From J013 sp038521775 (GTDB lineage: Bacteria > Pseudomonadota > Alphaproteobacteria > Rhodobacterales > Rhodobacteraceae): a stretch of DNA of 10,377 nucleotides. The stretch is from contig JBCBKN010000137.1 of NCBI GenBank assembly GCA_038521775.1, positions 1 to 10,377 on the forward strand. Direction: 5' to 3'. The notes beneath the pieces are model-generated. The model did not search any database, had not been told where the DNA came from, and was given only the letters and a program-made list of their open reading frames with translations. Made by a program: the position numbers and the translations under genes. Below, piece after piece: positions 5,683-10,377 of the stretch (position 1 is its first letter; every line of letters starts with the position of its first letter).

Positions 5683-7920
5683 ATGGACGGAGCCGACGGC
5701 GAGGGCGCATGCCCGGTGACGGGTGCCAAAAGCAACCAAGCTGCCATGGGCAGCACGGCCAATCAGCGCTGGTGGCCCAATCAGCTGAACCTGAGGATCT
5801 TGCACCAGCATTCGCCCAAGGCCGACCCGATGGGCGAGGCGTTCGACTATGCCGAGGCGTTCAAGGGCCTCGACCTTGAGGCGGTGCGCGCCGATCTCAC
5901 CGCGCTGATGACCGACAGCCAGCCCTGGTGGCCGGCCGATTACGGCCATTACGGCCCGTTCTTCATCCGCATGGCCTGGCACAGCGCGGGCACCTACCGC
6001 ATCTATGACGGGCGCGGCGGGGCAGGCTCGGGCACGCAGCGCTTTGCGCCGCTCAACTCCTGGCCCGACAATGGCAATCTCGATAAGGCACGCCGGCTGC
6101 TCTGGCCGATCAAGCGGAAATACGGCGCTGCGCTCTCCTGGGCCGATCTGATGATCCTGGCCGGGAATGTCGCGCTCGACACGATGGGCTTTAAGACCTT
6201 CGGCTTTGCCGGCGGACGCGCCGATGTGTGGGAGCCTGAGGAGGACATTTTTTGGGGGGCCGAGACCGAATGGCTCGCCACCTCCGACAATGAAAACAGC
6301 CGCTATTCGGGCACCCGCGACGTCAAAAGCGCCGATGCCGATGCGGGCAAGCTGGAAGACCCGCTGGGCGCGGTGATGATGGGCCTGATCTATGTGAACC
6401 CGCAGGGGCCCGACGCGGTGCCCGACCCGCAGGGCTCGGCCCATGACATCCGCGTCACCTTCGCGCGCATGGCGATGAACGATGAGGAAACCGTCGCGCT
6501 GGTTGCGGGCGGGCACACCTTCGGCAAGGCCCATGGCGCGGGGGCGGAATCGCATGTCGGGCCGGAGCCCGAGGGCGCGCCGCTGGAGGCGATGGGCACG
6601 GGCTGGCTGTCGAACTATGCCTCGGGCCATGGCAAGGACACCATCACCAGCGGCATCGAGGGGCCCTGGACGGCGAACCCCACCAAATGGGATATGGGCT
6701 ATTTCGACGTGCTCTTCGGCTATGAGTGGGAGGTGACCAAAAGCCCCGCCGGCGCCTGGCAGTGGCAGGCAAAAGCGCTCAAGCCCGAGGATCATGCACC
6801 GCAGGTCGACGGGTCGGGCGAGACGGTCGGGCTGATGATGACCACGGCCGATATGGCGATGCGGACCGACCCGTCCTATGCCAAGATCTCGCGCCAGTTC
6901 CACGCCGACCCCGCGGCGTTTGCCGATGCCTTCGCCCGCGCCTGGTTCAAGCTCACCCATCGCGATATGGGCCCCAAACCGCGCTATCTCGGCGCGCTGG
7001 TGCCGGATGAGGAGCTGATCTGGCAGGACCCTGTGCCCGCGGTCGACGCGCCGCTGGTCACGGATGCCGATATCGCGGCGCTGAAGGCCAGTCTGCTCGA
7101 CAGCGGTCTGAGCGTGGCCCAGCTGGTGCGCACCGCCTGGGCCTCGGCGGCGACCTTCCGCGGCACCGACAAGCGCGGCGGGGCGAACGGGGCGCGGCTG
7201 CGTCTCGCGCCGCAATCGGGCTGGGAGGTGAACGACCCGGCCGAGCTCGGCGGCATCCTGCAAACGCTTGAGGGGGTCCAGGCTGCGTTCAACGCGAAAG
7301 GTGCGGCGCAAGTCTCGATGGCCGATCTGATCGTGCTGGGCGGGGTTGCGGCGGTCGAGGCCGCGGCCAAGGCGGCCGGGCATGACGTCACCGTGCCCTT
7401 CACCCCGGGGCGCACCGATGCCAGCGCCGCCCAGACCGACGCCGACAGCTTTGCGGTGCTTGAGCCCAAGGCCGACGGGTTTCGCAACTATCTGCAGCCC
7501 GGGCTGGTGCGTGCGCCGGCCGAGCTGATGGTCGAGAAGGCCAATCTGCTCACCCTCTCGGCGCCGGAAATGACCGTGCTTGTGGGCGGGATGCGCGTGC
7601 TGGGTGCGAATGCCGGCGGGGCGACCCATGGCGTGCTGACCGACAAGCCGGGCAGCCTGAGCACCGATTTCTTCGTGAACATCCTCGATATGAGCACGGA
7701 ATGGGTGCCGGCCGAGGGTGGCACCTTCGAGGGGCGCGACCGGGCCACGGGCGATGTGAAATGGACCGGCACGGATGTCGACCTGGTCTTCGGCTCGAAC
7801 TCGCAGCTGCGCGCGCTGTCCGAGGTCTATGCCTGTGCCGATGCCGGGGCCAAGTTCGTGGCCGATTTCGTGGCGGCCTGGACCAAGGTGATGATGCTCG
7901 ACCGCTATGACCTGTCCTGA
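5683..7920 (+). CDS. katG: Catalase-peroxidase (KatG)
   Basis: This heme enzyme decomposes hydrogen peroxide (catalase) and oxidises organic donors (peroxidase), acting in the cytosol, usually as a homodimer. I chose the ATG at 5683, which follows GGAGAGAG, over an upstream in-frame TTG with no ribosome site. The 745-residue length is normal. The active N-terminal domain has the distal triad R96, W99 and H100 in FFIRMAWHSAGTYR. It also has Y237 in IYVNPQGP and M263 in TFARMAMNDEE, which with W99 form the Met-Tyr-Trp cross-link needed for catalase activity, and the proximal heme ligand H278 in AGGHTFGKAHG. The mobile arginine R427 is in LTHRDMGP. The C-terminal half is the heme-less duplicated domain (TAWASAATFRGTDKRGGANG, VPFTPGRTDAS, ending DRYDLS). 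All catalytic residues are intact. It is transcribed divergently from oxyR, its likely regulator, and ends at a strong intrinsic terminator 23 bp after the stop codon, so it forms a single-gene unit. Confidence 0.98.
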   Translation: MDGADGEGACPVTGAKSNQAAMGSTANQRWWPNQLNLRILHQHSPKADPMGEAFDYAEAFKGLDLEAVRADLTALMTDSQPWWPADYGHYGPFFIRMAWHSAGTYRIYDGRGGAGSGTQRFAPLNSWPDNGNLDKARRLLWPIKRKYGAALSWADLMILAGNVALDTMGFKTFGFAGGRADVWEPEEDIFWGAETEWLATSDNENSRYSGTRDVKSADADAGKLEDPLGAVMMGLIYVNPQGPDAVPDPQGSAHDIRVTFARMAMNDEETVALVAGGHTFGKAHGAGAESHVGPEPEGAPLEAMGTGWLSNYASGHGKDTITSGIEGPWTANPTKWDMGYFDVLFGYEWEVTKSPAGAWQWQAKALKPEDHAPQVDGSGETVGLMMTTADMAMRTDPSYAKISRQFHADPAAFADAFARAWFKLTHRDMGPKPRYLGALVPDEELIWQDPVPAVDAPLVTDADIAALKASLLDSGLSVAQLVRTAWASAATFRGTDKRGGANGARLRLAPQSGWEVNDPAELGGILQTLEGVQAAFNAKGAAQVSMADLIVLGGVAAVEAAAKAAGHDVTVPFTPGRTDASAAQTDADSFAVLEPKADGFRNYLQPGLVRAPAELMVEKANLLTLSAPEMTVLVGGMRVLGANAGGATHGVLTDKPGSLSTDFFVNILDMSTEWVPAEGGTFEGRDRATGDVKWTGTDVDLVFGSNSQLRALSEVYACADAGAKFVADFVAAWTKVMMLDRYDLS

Positions 7921-7943
7921 TCTGCGGGCTCTGCCATAGGAAT

Positions 7944-7972
7944 GGGGGCCGCGTGGGCGGCCCCCTTTTTTT
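7944..7972 (+). terminator. Intrinsic terminator of katG
   Basis: A perfect 9-bp GC stem (GGGGGCCGC at 7944-7952, GCGGCCCCC at 7957-7965) with a four-base loop is followed at once by seven T residues (7966-7972). It lies between katG and the convergent flotillin gene. The minus strand has no T-run after the stem, so it should work well only for katG. Confidence 0.93.
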
Positions 7973-7986
7973 GTGCCTGTCGGCGC

Positions 7987-9642
7987 TCAGTCGTCTTTGA
8001 CGGTGAGGGTTTTTGGCGCCGGGTCGGCCGGCTCGGAGGCGGCGAGCAGCCCGGCCATGCCGTCCTGCATGCTGATGCCCACCTCCTCGCCGAGCTTTTT
8101 GAGCGCGGGCAGCTGCACGGCCATTGAGGCTATGGCATCGACGGCCTGGGTGACCGGGCTGCCCGTGGCGGCGGGTGCGGCGCCGGGGGTTCCGGGGGTC
8201 AGCCCGCTCACCTGATGGATCTTGATCGAATCGATCTTTTCGGCCGGCTTGACCATCTGCGCCACGATCCCCGGCATCGCCTCGATCTGGGCCAGCTTGA
8301 TCTTCATCGCCGCGATCTCCTCGCTGATCGCATTCTCGGCATCGACCAGGGCGCGGGTGCCCTCGGCCTCGGCCAGCTTGTCGGTGCGCTTGGCCTCGGC
8401 GCGGATCGAGAGCGCATCCGCCTCGGCCTGGGCCTCCTCGCGCACCGCCGCGGCGCGGTCGCTCGCCGCCTCCCGCTCGGCCGCCGCTGCCAGCCGCAGC
8501 CGGGTTGCTTCGCGCTCGGCCTCACGCTCGGCCTCGATGAGGGCGATGCGCTTCACACGCTCGGCCTCGGCCAGCTTGCGGTTGGTCTCGATCGTCTCCA
8601 GCGCCTTGACCGCTTCGGCCCGCGCGGCATCGGCCGAGGCCCGGGCACGGCTCTCCTCCTCGGATTTCTGGGCAATGACGATCTGACGCTCCTGATCGGC
8701 GACCTCGATCTGCCGCTCCTTGGAGATCTCGGCGGCCCGGATCGCCTCCTCCCGCGAGATCTCAGCCGAGCGGATCTCACGCTCCTTGGCGATGCGCGCC
8801 TCTTCCGATGCACGCTCGGCCTCGGCCTGGCGCTGGGCAATCTCGGCCTCCTGCGCGGCACGCAGGGTCGCGATCTCCTGGGCCTGGGCGATCTTGGCCT
8901 CCTCCTCATCGCGGTCGATCTGCAGCTTGCGCTTGGCCGCCTCCATCGCCGCCTGACGCACGGCAGTGTCGGCATCGGCATCGATCTGGGCGCGCTTCTT
9001 CTTGCTCTCGGCAATCACCTCGGCGAGCTGGCGCATGCCGACCGCGTTGAAGGCGTTGTTCTCGTCAAGGCTCTCGAACGGCGTCTGGTCGAGCGCGGTG
9101 AGCGACACCGATTCCAGCTCCAGCCCGTTTTTCAACAGATCCTCCGAGACCGTGCTCTGCACCTCCTGCACGAAGTCCGAGCGGTTCTCATGCAGCTGAT
9201 CCATCGTCATCCGCGCGGCCACGGCGCGCAGCCCGTCGATGAGCTTGCCCTCGATCATCTCGCGCAGCTGGTCGACGAAATAGGTCCGGTCGCCCAGGGT
9301 CTGGGCCGCGCGGGCAATTCCATCCTCGGTGGCATTGACCGAGACGTAGAACTCCACGCCGACATCGACGCGCATCCGGTCCTTGGTGATCAGCGCGCCC
9401 TCACCGGTGCGGCTGACCTCCAGGCGCAGGGTCTTCATGTTCACGCGACTGATCTCATGGAGAAGCGGGATCACGATCGTGCCGCCATCCATGATCACCC
9501 GCCGCCCGCCGGCGCCGGTCTTGACCAGGCTCTCCTCGCGGGTGGCCTTTCGATAAAGCCGGGCCATGACTAGCCCGACAAAGAACAGAAAGCCAAGGAT
9601 GATCACAATCGGGGCGACGATTGCCATTAGGGATGAAAACAT
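7987..9642 (-). CDS. Flotillin-family membrane protein, YqiK type
   Basis: Flotillins are membrane scaffold proteins that oligomerise and organise lipid microdomains. This one has 551 residues. A membrane segment at about 5-28 (IVAPIVIILGFLFFVGLVMA) is followed by the SPFH/PHB domain at about 30-200 and a very long Ala/Glu/Arg-rich coiled coil at about 205-455 (stretches such as KEREIRSAEISREEAIRAAE). A conserved DSIKIHQVSG follows at about 471-480, then a variable C-terminal region. The start at 9642 has a strong AAAGGAG ribosome site at 9650-9656. The gene lies 30 bp downstream of a YqiJ-like gene, the arrangement of yqiJ-yqiK in E. coli, so the two are probably one transcript and their products probably work together at the membrane. 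The coiled coil biases base and codon use. The family is certain; the cellular role is not, with membrane stress or fluidity as the likely area. YqiK would be the closest named relative. Confidence 0.92.
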   Translation of the reverse strand: MFSSLMAIVAPIVIILGFLFFVGLVMARLYRKATREESLVKTGAGGRRVIMDGGTIVIPLLHEISRVNMKTLRLEVSRTGEGALITKDRMRVDVGVEFYVSVNATEDGIARAAQTLGDRTYFVDQLREMIEGKLIDGLRAVAARMTMDQLHENRSDFVQEVQSTVSEDLLKNGLELESVSLTALDQTPFESLDENNAFNAVGMRQLAEVIAESKKKRAQIDADADTAVRQAAMEAAKRKLQIDRDEEEAKIAQAQEIATLRAAQEAEIAQRQAEAERASEEARIAKEREIRSAEISREEAIRAAEISKERQIEVADQERQIVIAQKSEEESRARASADAARAEAVKALETIETNRKLAEAERVKRIALIEAEREAEREATRLRLAAAAEREAASDRAAAVREEAQAEADALSIRAEAKRTDKLAEAEGTRALVDAENAISEEIAAMKIKLAQIEAMPGIVAQMVKPAEKIDSIKIHQVSGLTPGTPGAAPAATGSPVTQAVDAIASMAVQLPALKKLGEEVGISMQDGMAGLLAASEPADPAPKTLTVKDD

Positions 9643-9672
9643 GTGAGGTCTCCTTTCACGCTTGGTTTATTT

Positions 9673-10377
9673 TCAGTTGGCGAGCCGTATGGCGCGCAGA
9701 TCTCCGCCTTTCAGCCGCACGATCGCAACCGCGCTGCCCTCGGTGATGGCCTCGTCATCGCGCAGCGGCTCGACCATCACGAAATGCATATTGCCATTGG
9801 CATCGGTAAAGCGGGCCTGGGCCGGTTTGCCGCGTCGCGCGGTGCCGACGGTGATGACACCGCGGCGGTTGTGATAGGCCCGGCGGGCGATGGCCGAGCT
9901 TTCGTGACGCGGCATGATCCGCCCGATCAGCCGCGCGACACGCCCGCCCAGGATCAGGCCGGGCACCAGGCAGAGCAGGGCCGCCAGGCCGCCCGGCAGC
10001 GTTGCACCCGTCAGGGCGACGACGGCCATTTGCACCGCATAGCCGGTAAGCCCGAAGGCCGTGAGCGTGCCGGCCAGCCAGATGGAGAAGGGCACACGGC
10101 CGATGCCGAGCCAGGACAGAGCGCCGGCCAAGGCCCCCGCTTGGGTGGCCGGGGCGCCGGGCGAACCGGCATTGGGCTCGGCGCTGCCGAGATCCGGCTC
10201 TGCCCCGGCATCGAACGCCGTCTCGACATCAAGGGCAGCGTCGATCTCTGCGGACACAGCCGCGTCCATATCAAGCTCAGCGCCCGTGGCATCGGCATCC
10301 AGCGCCGGACCCTCGTCTCCGATCAGCGTGAGGCCCAGCGCCAGCAGCACCAGCTCCAGGATCAGCAGCCCCAACAC
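9673..10377 (-). CDS. YqiJ-like OB-fold membrane protein (N-terminus off the window)
   Basis: About 234 residues are visible. Homology to E. coli YqiJ is clearest at PRHESSAIARRAYHNRRGVI (about 156-175), in the DANGNMHFVMVEP segment (about 192-204), and in the hydrophobic segments at about 96-122 and 128-152. The last 70 or so residues would be the OB-fold, as in NfeD-type partners of flotillins. The first visible residues (LGLLILELVLLALGLTLIG) are the end of a membrane segment that in E. coli starts some 20 residues later than the protein's own start. The GTG at the window edge is therefore probably internal, and the true start lies to the right. Residues 21-65 are strongly acidic with no lysine or arginine. 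The stop lies 30 bp before the flotillin start, consistent with an operon. The function is not known; a role in assembling or controlling the flotillin is inferred from the pairing. Confidence 0.85.
   Translation of the reverse strand: MLGLLILELVLLALGLTLIGDEGPALDADATGAELDMDAAVSAEIDAALDVETAFDAGAEPDLGSAEPNAGSPGAPATQAGALAGALSWLGIGRVPFSIWLAGTLTAFGLTGYAVQMAVVALTGATLPGGLAALLCLVPGLILGGRVARLIGRIMPRHESSAIARRAYHNRRGVITVGTARRGKPAQARFTDANGNMHFVMVEPLRDDEAITEGSAVAIVRLKGGDLRAIRLAN

Noticed and set aside
5599..7629. Long open frame of about 676 codons on the minus strand opposite katG
   Set aside because: It lies wholly antisense to an intact katG and the katG leader. Its His/Arg/Gly-rich product resembles no protein family, which is typical of shadow frames in GC-rich DNA.
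8400..9000. Repetitive GCCTCGGC / CTCGGC words suggesting a DNA repeat array
   Set aside because: The spacing is irregular, and the words are codons for Ala-Glu pairs in the flotillin coiled coil, so they are explained by the protein sequence.
8215..9573. 452-codon plus-strand frame with a Leu/Asp/Gly-rich repetitive product
   Set aside because: It is the antisense image of the flotillin coiled coil; its apparent repetitiveness comes from the Ala/Glu/Arg codons on the other strand.

Overview
The window reads as chromosomal DNA of an alphaproteobacterium, most likely Rhodobacterales (Roseobacter/Rhodobacteraceae type). The base composition is GC-rich, and third codon positions are strongly G/C. 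The bacterial ELM1-like protein, the MatB-type malonyl-CoA synthetase and the ATP sulfurylase-APS kinase fusion fit that group. The genus cannot be fixed from the sequence alone. Nothing suggests a mobile element, phage, CRISPR array or RNA gene, and coding density is very high.

Layout from left to right. (1) Minus strand, 1-1660: a sulfate-activation fusion enzyme, ATP sulfurylase followed by APS kinase, with its C-terminus cut off by the window edge. (2) A 185-bp divergent intergenic region. (3) Plus strand, 1846-2991: a bacterial homologue of mitochondrial fission protein ELM1 (GT-B-like, function unknown in bacteria). It carries an in-frame 15-bp tandem repeat just before a conserved PDLVIGAG core. 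(4) Plus strand, 3054-4568: malonyl-CoA synthetase MatB, 62 bp downstream and probably co-transcribed. (5) Minus strand, 4559-5563: the peroxide sensor OxyR, tail-to-tail with matB and overlapping it by 10 bp. Its non-conserved C-terminal tail has a second, unrelated 15-bp tandem repeat. (6) A 119-bp divergent control region. (7) Plus strand, 5683-7920: the catalase-peroxidase KatG, followed by a strong intrinsic terminator. (8) Minus strand: a YqiJ-like OB-fold membrane protein (9673 to the right edge, N-terminus cut off), followed 30 bp downstream by a YqiK-type flotillin (7987-9642). These two form a likely operon.

How the genes work together. oxyR and katG form a classic divergent regulator/effector pair for hydrogen peroxide defence; both OxyR redox cysteines and all KatG catalytic residues are present. 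YqiJ and YqiK form a membrane pair resembling NfeD/flotillin, probably involved in membrane microdomain organisation. MatB makes malonyl-CoA from malonate, but no malonate transporter or malonyl-CoA decarboxylase gene lies in the window. The sulfate-activation enzyme makes PAPS for assimilation or sulfation.

I did not find a clearly new multigene system. The points most worth a second look are the two 15-bp minisatellites inside coding sequence, the GC-rich leader hairpins before sat-cysC and katG, a possible five-codon leader ORF before matB, and the functionally unassigned ELM1-like and YqiJ/YqiK proteins.
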